Positions 7,165-15,765 of a DNA stretch of 42,224 nucleotides are shown piece after piece; the first letter of the stretch is position 1, and every line of letters starts with the position of its first letter. The stretch spans positions 1 through 42,224 of the forward strand of contig CAZDYP010000017.1 in the NCBI GenBank assembly GCA_964509505.1, read 5' to 3'. The notes beneath the pieces were generated by a model, which saw nothing but the letters and a program-made list of their open reading frames with translations, did no database searches and was not told where the DNA came from. A program made the position numbers and the translations under genes. The DNA is from CAZDYP01 sp964509505 (GTDB lineage Bacteria; Chloroflexota; Anaerolineae; JACRMK01).

Positions 7165-9531
7165 CTACTTATACTCTTGGGTGTTCTCATTTATCACTTG
7201 AAAGAACAGTTCTACTGCTGCTGGGTCGAAATGCTTCCCTGCCTGCGAGCGGATATATTCAAGCGCTTTGTCTTCCGGCCAGGCCGGCCGATACGGGCGG
7301 TCGGAACGAAGCGCGTCCCATACATTCACCACCGCAAACAGACGCGCCGCCAATGGGATTTGCTCGCCTTTCAGTCCGCGCGGATAGCCGGTACCGTCCC
7401 ACTTCTCGTGGTGACAGTATGGAATGTCCAACGCTGGGTGCAAGTACGTAATCGGCGAAAGCATGTTATAAGCCAGCGTCGGATGTTGGCGCATGATAGC
7501 CCATTCTTCATCTGTGAGTTTGTCGGGTTTGAGCAATATGGCATCGGGAATGCCCATTTTGCCGATATCATGCAAAAGCGCCCCGCGCCGCACGTGCGTT
7601 AATTCCTCTTCGCGCATGCCAGCCGCGCCCGCCAGTTTCAAGGTCATATCCGCTACACGCAAGGTATGTCCCTCGGTTTCCTTATCGCGCAAGTCAAGCG
7701 CGCGCGACCAGCCTTCAATGGTGGCGTCGTAGGCCAGCGAGAGTTGGATGTTGGAACGCTGCAAACCCTCGAAGAGGCGGGCATTGTCTATGGCGATGGC
7801 TGCCTGATTCGCGAGGGTCTCGAGAAAACTCAGCCAGTCGTCGCTGTGCTCGAATGATGTGCGGTGAAAGGTCTCCAGCACGCCGAGCAATTGCCCTTTG
7901 GCGATAAGCGGCGTGACCGCGTAGGATACCAGCCCATCGCCGGCCAGCAGCGGCAGGCGGACAAAGGGCGGCTCGCACTGTGCAATGTCAGCAACGGCGA
8001 TAGTGCGCCGTTCGAGCGCGGCAAAGCCCGCCTGTCCTTCGCCCAGACGCAAGCGTGAGCGTTCATAGCCATGACCGCGGAAACCGCGACCGGCGGCGTA
8101 TTCCAGCGTCAGCGCATGTGGGTTGAACAGCAAGATCCCAGCCGCATCCGCTCCCAGCGACGCGAGCATTTGCTCCAGCAGAACGTTGAGCGTGATTTGT
8201 GGATCGAATACCGACGTGATGGCGCGCTCAATGGTCTGCAATGCCTGGAGTTGCTGCACGCGGCGCAGCGCCTCATCATGCAGGCGCAGGCGGTGCAGGG
8301 TGGTGCCGGCGATTTCCGCCAGCGCTTCCAGCGCTTTTACCTCTGCTGCTGTCATCTGACGCGGCACGCGCACCGAGACGAACATCACGCCGATGACGAC
8401 TGCGGCGGCGTGGATGGGAACACATGCCCCGCCCCAACCGGGCGGGATGCGTTCGCGTACCGACGCGCGGGCGAGCGGATCGCTGGCGAATTCGATTGAG
8501 ACATGCGTCTGACCACTGGAAAAGACTGTTCCGGCAATGCCTTCGCCGGGCTGGATAGGCGACTCAGCGAGTTCGCGAAACCAACCGCGCGCGGCGGCGG
8601 TGCGTAATTCGCCGCGTGCCGGTTCATTCAGCCAGATGATGCCGGCCTCGGACTGAAGAGCGGCAAGTGTTTCATCGAGCAGGACGGGCAGGGCTTCTTC
8701 AGTGCTTTGCGCGGCGCGCAGCGCGGTCGAGACTTTGTGCACGGCTTCCAGTTCATTAGCGCGGCGGCGGATTTCTTCTTCTACCTGCTTGCGCTCGGTG
8801 ATGTCGCGGTTGACTGCCACCACGCCGGTTGGATTGCCGGCACCGTCGCGGATGAAGGAGACGGACGCGAGGATGGGGATCGGCGTGCCGTCCTTGCGCC
8901 TTTGGATGACCTCGCCTTTCCACACCCCTTCGGTCAGGAATTGCTGTACTACCTGCTCGCGGTCGTCATTGGGATATTCCGTGCGGAGTGCCTCGTTCAC
9001 TGTTTTGCCGATGACCTCTGCCTCATGCCAGCCGTACATGCTCTCGGCGGCGCGGTTCCAGGTGCGGATGACGAAATCCAGGTCGGTGGAGATGATAGCA
9101 TCAGAGACGTTGGCGAGGAGATCGGCTTGATAGCGGATCCTCTCTTCAGCGTGTTTGATGCGCAGCAGCGCCTGCACTCGCGCCAGCAGTTCGCGGTTGC
9201 TGATGGGGCGGACGATATAATCATCAGCCCCGGTTTCCAATCCGTCGGAGCGGTCATCGCCGTAGGTTTTTATGGCCGACACTAACACCACAAACACGCG
9301 CGCGGTGGCTGGGTCGGCTTTCAGGCGGCGGCAGACTTCGATGCCGTCTATGTCGGGCAGCACGCGATCGAGCAGCGCCAGGTCGGGCAGCGCTGCGGCT
9401 GCCAGCCGCAGGCCCTCCGCGCCATCGGCGGCGGCGCTAACCTCGTACCCGGCGGCTTCCAGTGTCAGCCGGGTGGCTTTCAGGATGACGCTGTCGTCAT
9501 CTACTAGCAAAATTTTCGCGGGATGACTCAT
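7165..9531 (-). CDS. Response regulator with PAS, two GAF and HD-GYP domains (c-di-GMP phosphodiesterase)
   Basis: Encodes 788 residues. It starts with a receiver domain (1-125; acidic pocket D11-D13, phospho-acceptor D55 in LALLDRVLP, conserved Lys replaced by Arg in YIVRPIS). A PAS domain follows (about 130-255; VSDAIISTDLDFVIRTWN, ending DITERKQ), then two GAF domains (about 275-425 and 440-590), then an HD-GYP domain with LLHDIGKMGIP and HHEKWDGTGYPRGL. HD-GYP enzymes hydrolyse cyclic di-GMP, and the key HD and GYP residues are present, so catalysis is likely. Its ATG overlaps the kinase stop by four bases, so it is the probable phosphorylation target of that kinase. In the phosphorelay pocket the Lys-to-Arg change is the one unusual residue. 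It is cytoplasmic, with no membrane segments. Confidence 0.92.
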   Translation of the reverse strand: MSHPAKILLVDDDSVILKATRLTLEAAGYEVSAAADGAEGLRLAAAALPDLALLDRVLPDIDGIEVCRRLKADPATARVFVVLVSAIKTYGDDRSDGLETGADDYIVRPISNRELLARVQALLRIKHAEERIRYQADLLANVSDAIISTDLDFVIRTWNRAAESMYGWHEAEVIGKTVNEALRTEYPNDDREQVVQQFLTEGVWKGEVIQRRKDGTPIPILASVSFIRDGAGNPTGVVAVNRDITERKQVEEEIRRRANELEAVHKVSTALRAAQSTEEALPVLLDETLAALQSEAGIIWLNEPARGELRTAAARGWFRELAESPIQPGEGIAGTVFSSGQTHVSIEFASDPLARASVRERIPPGWGGACVPIHAAAVVIGVMFVSVRVPRQMTAAEVKALEALAEIAGTTLHRLRLHDEALRRVQQLQALQTIERAITSVFDPQITLNVLLEQMLASLGADAAGILLFNPHALTLEYAAGRGFRGHGYERSRLRLGEGQAGFAALERRTIAVADIAQCEPPFVRLPLLAGDGLVSYAVTPLIAKGQLLGVLETFHRTSFEHSDDWLSFLETLANQAAIAIDNARLFEGLQRSNIQLSLAYDATIEGWSRALDLRDKETEGHTLRVADMTLKLAGAAGMREEELTHVRRGALLHDIGKMGIPDAILLKPDKLTDEEWAIMRQHPTLAYNMLSPITYLHPALDIPYCHHEKWDGTGYPRGLKGEQIPLAARLFAVVNVWDALRSDRPYRPAWPEDKALEYIRSQAGKHFDPAAVELFFQVINENTQEYK

Positions 9532-10730
9532 GCTATGTTCTCCGGCGGCTGGAGCGGGAGGGCGACGAAAAAGGTTGTCCCTTTCCCTAACTCACTTTCC
9601 AGCCAAATTTTTCCGCCATGTCTGGTCACAATCTGCCGAGAAATCGTCAGCCCCAGACCGGTGCTCTTTTCGCCCCCCGTTTTGTTCGATTGTTTTCTTG
9701 CAAAGGGATCGAACAAGCGACTGATGTCGTCCGGCGCAATGCCGACGCCGTGATCTTGAACTTCGATGAGCGCTTCGTCATCTGCATGCCGCGTCCGCAG
9801 CGCCACACTCGATCCCGGGTACGAATGTTCGATGGCGTTGGAGAGCAGGTTGATGAGCGCCTGCTGAATCTTCTGACCGTCCATGATAAGTCTCGGCAGC
9901 GCCGGATCCTGCGTGACAATAATCTCGATGTCTTTCTTCCTGGCCTTGACGCCGACCAGAATCATCACCTGTTCCACAATATCCGGCAGGTTGACGACCT
10001 CGAGGTTCAAGCGCAAGCGGCCAGATTCGATGAGGGCGACGCTGAGAAAGTCATCAATGAGCTGTCTCATAAACTCGCTGGCAGCAAGCACATGCTGCAA
10101 GTACTCCCTTTGTTCCGCCGACAGCACAGCTGCCGCATCTTCCAACAAGGTGTCGCTGAAGGACATGATGAGATGCAGTGGATTGTGCAGGTCATGGGCA
10201 GCCATCCCCAGAAATTGGTTCTTGAGCGCGTTCAGCCGCTCCAGTTCGGCGTTTTTCTTAGCCAGTTCGCGCTGCATGGCGACCAGTTCGTTGTTGAGGC
10301 GGCTAATTTCGTCATAAAGCCCGGCCTCGCGTTCAGCGCGGTCAGCCTGGGTCTTTTCTTTGCTGATGGCGCGCAGCAGGTTGGTGTGCTCGTTGCTCAT
10401 GTGCAGTAGATCTTCATAGAGCCGGGCCGCTAATTTTTTGTTGGCAGCGCCCACAATGAGCATCTGTTCCTCTATCTGCCCACCGGAGAAATGCAGAAGC
10501 ACTGGGCCGTCGGGCAGGGTTACATTCAACTCCCAGTCAAAGACCGCGCCGGTCTCTTTTATCGTCGCCAGAAAATTCATCGCCTTGATGCGGCTGGTGT
10601 AATCCACTAACCGGAGGAACAGCCGGCCGGGAAGGGCATCGGGCAAGCGCAGGTCATTGCGCAGCACGCGCAAAATCATGCCGGCGGCATCGCTCAACAG
10701 CGCCAGGCCACGTTCTGGCGTCTCATTCAT
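9528..10730 (-). CDS. Soluble sensor histidine kinase
   Basis: Encodes 400 residues without membrane segments. Residues 1-110 are an unrecognised N-terminal domain (a helical start, then strands around WELNVTLPDGPVLLHF). A coiled coil follows at about 115-170 (DEISRLNNELVAMQREL). A HisKA domain carries phospho-accepting His179 in GMAAHDLHNPLH. The ATPase domain has the N box (NLLSNAIEHS), G1 (DHGVGIAPDD), F box (LFDPFAR) and G2 (STGLGLTIS). It is an active-looking cytoplasmic kinase that needs a partner for its signal. It overlaps the B12-binding gene upstream and the response regulator downstream by four bases each (ATGA). The most economical reading is that the B12 protein senses, this kinase relays, and the HD-GYP protein answers. 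Confidence 0.9.
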   Translation of the reverse strand: MNETPERGLALLSDAAGMILRVLRNDLRLPDALPGRLFLRLVDYTSRIKAMNFLATIKETGAVFDWELNVTLPDGPVLLHFSGGQIEEQMLIVGAANKKLAARLYEDLLHMSNEHTNLLRAISKEKTQADRAEREAGLYDEISRLNNELVAMQRELAKKNAELERLNALKNQFLGMAAHDLHNPLHLIMSFSDTLLEDAAAVLSAEQREYLQHVLAASEFMRQLIDDFLSVALIESGRLRLNLEVVNLPDIVEQVMILVGVKARKKDIEIIVTQDPALPRLIMDGQKIQQALINLLSNAIEHSYPGSSVALRTRHADDEALIEVQDHGVGIAPDDISRLFDPFARKQSNKTGGEKSTGLGLTISRQIVTRHGGKIWLESELGKGTTFFVALPLQPPENIA

Positions 10731-11788
10731 ACGATGAGACTTTCTGCGACAGAGATGGCATCTTGGGCATTGGGGGCATAGCCGTCCGCGCCAACGCTAC
10801 GCCATAGCTCCGGGGCGATATTAAGGGGATATCCGCCGACCATCACTTGCACCTTCAATCCGCTCTGGCGCGCGGCAGCAATGAGTTCGCGCACACGCTC
10901 GATGTGGAAGGTCATCGTGGCCGAGACCGCCAGGATATCGGCTCGGCGTTCGTCCACCGCGCGCAGGACACTGTCGGTGGGCATGTTGGCACCCAGGAAG
11001 TAGGTGTCCCATCCGTCCATCTCAAAGAAATCGGCTACCATGCGCGCGCCAATCTCGTGCAGTTCCCCGCCGACGCAGGTCGCTACTAGGCGCGGGCCTT
11101 TTTTGGCGGCGGCAAAAATGGCTGGATACAATTGGGACATCACCATCTGCGTGGCGGCGGTGCAGTAATGCTCTTGCGCTACGCTGATTTGGTTGGTTTG
11201 CCACAGGCGACCCAGTTCGTGCTGGGTGCGCTGGAAAACACGCAGGTAAATGTCCTTGATCGGTGCGCCCTGTTCCACTGCCTGCAAAATCATGCGGCTG
11301 GCGGCCAGGCGGTCGCCAACCAGGAGCGCCTCCAGATAAGCGCGCGCCAGATGGTCAAGGGGCGCATCACCGTCCAGGTAACTCGGCAGGCTGACCGGCG
11401 CGCCGGACAGACTCTGGAGGCCGGTCTCGAGGACAGCCAGCGCCGGAATCCGCGCCTCCTCCGTCAGATGGGTGGCTAACACCTGGCGCGTACATTCCAG
11501 TGTCGTCGGCAAAACAGTGTCCGTGAAGTGCAGTCCGGTGAACAACACTTTCACCCAGGCCAGGTAGGCGCTGAACAGCGCCGGATCGCTGGCATCTACT
11601 GCCTCAGCCAGGTAATCCAGGTGGTAGGCGGCGTCGCGCACGCTTTTGGCGCGGCCGAGATCACCGAAGGGCTGCCAGACTTCCAGCTGCTGGGCGTACT
11701 GGCGCTCTACGATTGCCTCAGCCAGCGCGGTGCGTTGGCGGCGGATAGCCTGGGCGCACTCTCGTTTGAGGTGATGATTTTCGTTCAT
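10727..11788 (-). CDS. Cobalamin-binding sensor protein with CarH-type light-sensor motif
   Basis: Encodes 353 residues; GGGAGA precedes the ATG. Residues 1-135 are an unassigned helical domain, perhaps RsbR-like. About 145-222 form a B12-binding cap of four helices with W196, then nine residues, then E206-H207 (LWQTNQISVAQEH). This is the W-x9-EH signature known from the CarH/LitR family, where the cap shields the adenosyl group and light breaks the Co-C bond. About 232-353 form the Rossmann B12-binding domain with E242-L-H244-E-I-G (the ExHxxG form of DxHxxG), whose His is the lower cobalt ligand, and MVGGYPLN. There is no MerR DNA-binding domain, so the output cannot be direct repression. 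The gene is the first of a tightly overlapping operon with a histidine kinase. Oxygen or cobalamin sensing is the alternative to light. Confidence 0.88.
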   Translation of the reverse strand: MNENHHLKRECAQAIRRQRTALAEAIVERQYAQQLEVWQPFGDLGRAKSVRDAAYHLDYLAEAVDASDPALFSAYLAWVKVLFTGLHFTDTVLPTTLECTRQVLATHLTEEARIPALAVLETGLQSLSGAPVSLPSYLDGDAPLDHLARAYLEALLVGDRLAASRMILQAVEQGAPIKDIYLRVFQRTQHELGRLWQTNQISVAQEHYCTAATQMVMSQLYPAIFAAAKKGPRLVATCVGGELHEIGARMVADFFEMDGWDTYFLGANMPTDSVLRAVDERRADILAVSATMTFHIERVRELIAAARQSGLKVQVMVGGYPLNIAPELWRSVGADGYAPNAQDAISVAESLIV

Positions 11789-11968
11789 GGTTGGTTTATC
11801 TCCCTTGAAAATAGACGCATTGCCTGGTGCAGCTTTAGCAAAGAGATTTTCTCATTCGGCGATGAAATTCCATGCCAAGCCTGCGCCGCCTTGCATGGCG
11901 TAAGTTGCGGTCGGAATACAGAGGGCACTCGACTCGGCAATCGGTTTGCTCAGGAGGTCAACCAAAGG

Positions 11969-12376
11969 TAGGTCGGATTGCCAATCGGACTTAGGTCGGA
12001 TTGCCAATCGGACTTAGGTCGGATTNNNNNNNNNNNNNNNNNNNNNNNNNNNNNNNNNNNNNNNNNNNNNNNNNNNNNNNNNNNNNNNNNNNNNNNNNNN
12101 NNNNNNNNNNNNNNNNNNNNNNNNNGGTCGGATTGCCAATCGGACTTAGGTCGGATTGCCAATCGGACTTAGGTCGGATTAGCAATCCGACTTACGATTT
12201 CTTGCTCCAAAAGGTAGGTCGGATTGCCAATCGGACTGTAGGTCGGATTGCCAATCCGACTTACGATTTCTTGCTCCAAAAGGTAGGTCGGATTGCTAAT
12301 CCGACTTACGACTTCTTGCTCCGAAAGGTAGGTCGGATTGCCAATCGGACTTAGGTCGGATTGCCAATCGGACTTA
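11969..12376. repeat. Palindromic TAGGTCGGATT repeat array with a scaffold gap
   Basis: Tandem copies of a 20-23 bp unit that is itself a palindrome (GTCGGATTG, two bases, AATCCGAC, with AATCGGAC as a frequent variant). Towards the right end the copies are separated by a linker containing ACGATTTCTTGCTCC. About five copies lie right of the N run (12126-12376) and two to three left of it. No transposase of the REP-associated type is in the window. The array fills most of the 611-base space between the B12-sensor operon and dedA. Bases 11789-11968 hold no gene that I can recognise and must contain the operon promoter, but no convincing -35/-10 pair. Confidence 0.85.
12026..12125. other. Assembly gap of 100 N
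   Basis: Exactly 100 N inside the TAGGTCGG array. The flanking sequences may have been joined across a collapsed repeat, so the order of the two sides is a scaffolding inference. Confidence 0.98.
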
Positions 12377-12399
12377 CGGGTAGCGCGGGTTGTTGCTTG

Positions 12400-13053
12400 T
12401 CATTTCTGGTGAGACCGCCGAAGTTCCTTACGAGCGTTCCACGTCTCGACGACGGCTGGAATCACCGAAATAACGACGATGGCGATGATGACCAACTCAA
12501 AGTTGGCTTGCACGATGGGGATGTTACCAAAAAAGTAACCCAAGATGCAGAAGGTCGCCACCCAGACGATGCCGCCAATGATGTTCCAACGAACAAAGAA
12601 TCCATAAGACATTTGACTGACGCCTGCGACAAAGGGCGCAAAGGTGCGGATGATGGGAACAAAGCGCGCTAAGAAAATGGCGCGCCCACCATGCTTCTCG
12701 AAAAAGCGATGCGTGCGTTCCATATATTCTTTCTTGAGCCATTTGACTTCGCCGCTGTACGCTTTGGCGCCCACGCGATACCCAATCCAATAGTTGACCG
12801 TGTCGCCGATGATGGCCGCCGCCGTCAGCAAAACGAAGAGCCACCAGATATTGAGTGACCCGCGAGCGGCGAAGGTTGCCGCCGCAAAGATGAGCGAATC
12901 GCCGGGCAAGAAAGGCGTCACGACCATGCCTGTTTCCAAGAAGACAATCAGAAACAACAACGCCAGCGTCCACTCGCCATATTGCGCGATGATATCGTTT
13001 AGGTAATCATCTACATGTAAAACAAAGTTGATGAATTCTAGGATGATGTTCAA
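12400..13053 (-). CDS. DedA-family membrane protein
   Basis: Encodes 217 residues from a TTG at 13053 with GGAGAAA before it. The family marks are the pattern FLETGMVVTPFLPGDSL, GDTVNYWIGYRVG, and the arginine motif FLARFVPIIRTFAPFVAG. Hydrophobic segments lie near residues 28-45, 60-85, 135-160 and 165-195. DedA proteins (VTT/SNARE-associated superfamily) are inner-membrane proteins. Some recycle undecaprenyl phosphate or phosphatidylethanolamine, and others support membrane potential. The C terminus is basic (ARKELRRSHQK). It follows moeA by 30 bases on the same strand, so the two may share a transcript, though no functional link is evident. Confidence 0.92.
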   Translation of the reverse strand: MNIILEFINFVLHVDDYLNDIIAQYGEWTLALLFLIVFLETGMVVTPFLPGDSLIFAAATFAARGSLNIWWLFVLLTAAAIIGDTVNYWIGYRVGAKAYSGEVKWLKKEYMERTHRFFEKHGGRAIFLARFVPIIRTFAPFVAGVSQMSYGFFVRWNIIGGIVWVATFCILGYFFGNIPIVQANFELVIIAIVVISVIPAVVETWNARKELRRSHQK

Positions 13054-13083
13054 GCGTTTCTCCGTAACGATCGAATTTGCCCA

Positions 13084-14313
13084 CTAATTTCCCGCACTTC
13101 CCCGCATTGCTCCTACTACCAACGCCTCTACCACCTCGCCCTTCGCAAAATCGCCGCGCCCCGCAGGCAAGACCAGCAACACATTCGCGCCGATGAGCGA
13201 GAGCAACCGCCCCGACCCTTGCGCGCCCGTCGTCGTCGCCATATATTGTCCATCGTGATACGTTGCCATCGCGCGCTGAAATTCGGTGCGCTCTACGTCG
13301 TGTTGCACGTCATGCGCAAGCGTGACCTTGATGCGTGGGCGCATCACGTCACGCTGCCCTGCCATTTGCAACAACGCGGGGCGCACGAACAACTCAAATG
13401 AGACGAGTGATGACACGGGAAAGCCAGGCAACGCAAACATCGGCTTGCCATTCACGGTGACAAACGTCAACGGTTTGCCGGGCTTCATGCACACGCGCCC
13501 GAAATGCACCGTGCCACGCGCTTCGAGCAACGGCTTCACCAAATCGAGCTTGCCCATTGAGACGCCGCCCGACGAGATGACCGCATCGCTTTGCGCGAAC
13601 GCCGCGTCGAGCTTTGCTGCGACCTCAGCCGCATTGTCGCGCGCAATGCCGAGCGAGATGGGCTCTGCGCCTGCGTTGCGCGTCGCCGCCAGCAGCGCGA
13701 AGCGATTGCTGTCGCGGATTTTGCCCGGCGCAAGCGGCGCATCTACTTCAATTAGTTCATCACCTGTCGAGAACACGGCGACGCGTGGGCGTGGATGCGC
13801 CAGCACTACGGCTTTGCCAACTGTCGCCAGCAAGCCCAATTCTGCAGGTCCAAGCAGTGTGCCAGCGCGCAAGACAACCTCACCTGCTTGAATGTCTTGT
13901 CCAATCGGACGGATGCCTTCGCCTGCTGTTGGCAAATGACGCATGACAACTTTGCCAGCGCGTTCTTCGGCGACCTCAACCATCACAATCGCATCGGTGC
14001 CATCGGGCACCGGTGCGCCTGTCATAATGCGAATCGCGGTGCCAGCCTCCACGCGCAAGCCTGAGAGGTTGCCTGCCAGCTGTTCGCCTAGATACACGCG
14101 CGGCGCCATACCATCAGCAATGCGAATCGCAAAGCCATCCACGCCTGCCGATGGAAAGGGCGGCATTGCCTCCTGCGCGACTATATCCTCAGCTAACACC
14201 AAGCCTTGCGCGTCAAGCAGTGACACCTGCACCGGCGCTAACGGTTGCGCATGAGCTAGAACGAGACGTTGCGCCTCGTCCACAGAAAGCATCGGGTATT
14301 TAGATTCGGTCAT
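13084..14313 (-). CDS. moeA: Molybdopterin molybdotransferase MoeA
   Basis: Encodes 409 residues from the ATG at 14313; an upstream TTG three codons earlier is possible. MoeA inserts molybdate into adenylylated molybdopterin in molybdenum cofactor synthesis. Family marks in order are SVDEAQRLVLAHA, GVDGFAIRIADG, RIMTGAPVPDGTDAIVMVE, GEGIRPIGQDIQAGEV, the MoCF core VFSTGDEL..PGKIRDSN, SSGGVSMGKLD and MKPGKPLTF..ALPGFPVSS. The C-terminal domain IV follows. Length and motifs are normal. No other cofactor-synthesis gene is in the window. The gene sits between an AAA ATPase and dedA, with a word-repeat hairpin immediately upstream. Confidence 0.95.
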   Translation of the reverse strand: MTESKYPMLSVDEAQRLVLAHAQPLAPVQVSLLDAQGLVLAEDIVAQEAMPPFPSAGVDGFAIRIADGMAPRVYLGEQLAGNLSGLRVEAGTAIRIMTGAPVPDGTDAIVMVEVAEERAGKVVMRHLPTAGEGIRPIGQDIQAGEVVLRAGTLLGPAELGLLATVGKAVVLAHPRPRVAVFSTGDELIEVDAPLAPGKIRDSNRFALLAATRNAGAEPISLGIARDNAAEVAAKLDAAFAQSDAVISSGGVSMGKLDLVKPLLEARGTVHFGRVCMKPGKPLTFVTVNGKPMFALPGFPVSSLVSFELFVRPALLQMAGQRDVMRPRIKVTLAHDVQHDVERTEFQRAMATYHDGQYMATTTGAQGSGRLLSLIGANVLLVLPAGRGDFAKGEVVEALVVGAMRGSAGN

Positions 14314-14332
14314 GGTAATCAAGTAATCGAAT

Positions 14333-14409
14333 GGTCAGTTGGTCGTATAGTTGTATGGTCACTGAATCGTGTGTGCGTATGAGGCACATCATCCGTTGAC
14401 CAACTGACC
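14333..14409. repeat. Inverted word repeat upstream of moeA
   Basis: GGTCAGTTGGTC (14333-14344) is matched perfectly by GACCAACTGACC (14398-14409). Between them and beyond are looser variants of the same word (GGTCGTATAG, TATGGTCACTG, CACACGACTAGC, CAGCGACC). It fills the 141-base spacer between the AAA ATPase stop and the moeA start. Confidence 0.8.
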
Positions 14410-14454
14410 ACACGACTAGCAACTCAGCGACCAAGCGGTTCAGCGCTCGCGCAA

Positions 14455-15765
14455 CTATTCAACGAAATACGCGCGGCACGCTTCATCTATCCACTCTTTG
14501 CTCAACGCAGGCTCAGTGCGGCGTGCGCGCGCCATGTCGCCGAGGATTTGCGCGAGAGCTTGTGGATGCGAGGCGCGCAGGGGTTGTTGGGGTTTGACGT
14601 AATACTCTTGTAGCAGATGCGCTAGGATGACGTCGTCGTAGGGAAGCTTGTATTGCGCGCACGCGCGTTTGAACAGTTCGCGATATTCGGCGAAATTGGG
14701 GTCGGGCAGCGCAATTTTGTAACGGATGCGACGCAAGAGCGCGTCGTCGGCAATGTCGCTCAATGAGAGGTTCGTAGCAAAAATGAGGAACACATCGAAG
14801 GGGAAAACGAGGGTATGCCCCGAATGCGAGATAAGCGTGTCCACGCGCCGCTCCAACGGCGTCAGCCACCGATTGAGCAAGTCGCGCGCGCGCATCTGTT
14901 GACGCCCCACGTCGTCAATCACCAACACGCCGCCATTTGCCTTCAATTGCAATGGCGCGCTATGCGCTTTCGTTGCAGCGTCGTAAGCGAGTTCGAGGCT
15001 GAACCACGAGAGTTCACTGCCCACGATAATCGTCGGGCGATATACGAATGCCCAGCGTTTATCGTAACGCTTTGCCGCGCGCAAAGCTGCCGTGCGTCGC
15101 AAGTCGTTGCTGGCGATTTCGACAAAGACGCGATGATAGGATGGGTCGAACACTTTGATGATGTGTCCATCCGCCCACAACGCATACGGCACGTAGATTG
15201 TACCTGTATATAACCCCGCAATGGCTTGCGCGAGCGCCGTCTTGCCGTTGCCCGACGCGCCATACAAAAACAGGGCATGGGCAGCATTGACCGCCGCTGT
15301 GATGCGCGACACGACATCCCCACTCAATACCAAATCGCTTAACTTGTGTCGCACCGCCTCCTCATGAATGGTCACGCTGGCGAGCGCTTGCAACTGCACT
15401 GCTTGTTGATACATCGTCAACGGCACGGGGGCATAGCCGCTGTAATGATTCTGCTCTAGCGCTTCGCGCGCGCGCCTCTGTCCCTCGTCGGTCAGCGCCC
15501 AGGCGTTTGGCGGTGTGTTGCGCGCTTCGATGAAACGCTCACGGCGCAACGACTCAAGTAAGGCCTCGACGACATTACTTAACGGCAACCCCAGCTCGTC
15601 AGCCAACTCGGCGCTCGTTGCCGCTGCGCGCATGTACAAATTTTTGAGCAGCAGCTCGGAAAGGCACACCGCGTCAAGCCCCGTCTCGGTGAGGGACTTT
15701 GGCTCGGCGGGGACGAATGGTTCTTCAAGATAAGAAACGATTTTGGTTGCGGCGTCTTTGAGCAT
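14455..15765 (-). CDS. AAA ATPase with N-terminal winged-helix-like domain
   Basis: Encodes 436 residues. Residues 20-115 look like a tandem helical winged-helix region (AELADELGLPLSNVVEALLESLRRERFIEA, then ALTDEGQRRA). The ATPase core follows: Walker A GASGNGKTAL near residue 170, Walker B GGVLVIDDVGRQQ, sensor FATNLSLSDIADDALLRRI with an arginine-finger candidate, and a C-terminal helical lid. Proteins of this build are often found near type IV/Tad pilus or secretion genes, but none lie here, so the role is open. The ATG at 15765 is immediately preceded by the CTACTG word array, and there is no ribosome binding site. It lies on the same strand as the tig-clpP-clpX cluster. Confidence 0.75.
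   Translation of the reverse strand: MLKDAATKIVSYLEEPFVPAEPKSLTETGLDAVCLSELLLKNLYMRAAATSAELADELGLPLSNVVEALLESLRRERFIEARNTPPNAWALTDEGQRRAREALEQNHYSGYAPVPLTMYQQAVQLQALASVTIHEEAVRHKLSDLVLSGDVVSRITAAVNAAHALFLYGASGNGKTALAQAIAGLYTGTIYVPYALWADGHIIKVFDPSYHRVFVEIASNDLRRTAALRAAKRYDKRWAFVYRPTIIVGSELSWFSLELAYDAATKAHSAPLQLKANGGVLVIDDVGRQQMRARDLLNRWLTPLERRVDTLISHSGHTLVFPFDVFLIFATNLSLSDIADDALLRRIRYKIALPDPNFAEYRELFKRACAQYKLPYDDVILAHLLQEYYVKPQQPLRASHPQALAQILGDMARARRTEPALSKEWIDEACRAYFVE

Noticed and set aside
10727..11788. Corrinoid methyltransferase subunit (MtaC/MetH-like) as the identity of the B12 protein
   Set aside because: The W-x9-EH cap motif, the ExHxxG form and the operon with a kinase fit a sensor better; no methyltransferase gene is near. 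It is kept as the refuting alternative.
11950..12354. Frames of IRPKSDWQSDL type across the TAGGTCGG array
   Set aside because: Translations of a non-coding palindromic repeat, also crossing N.
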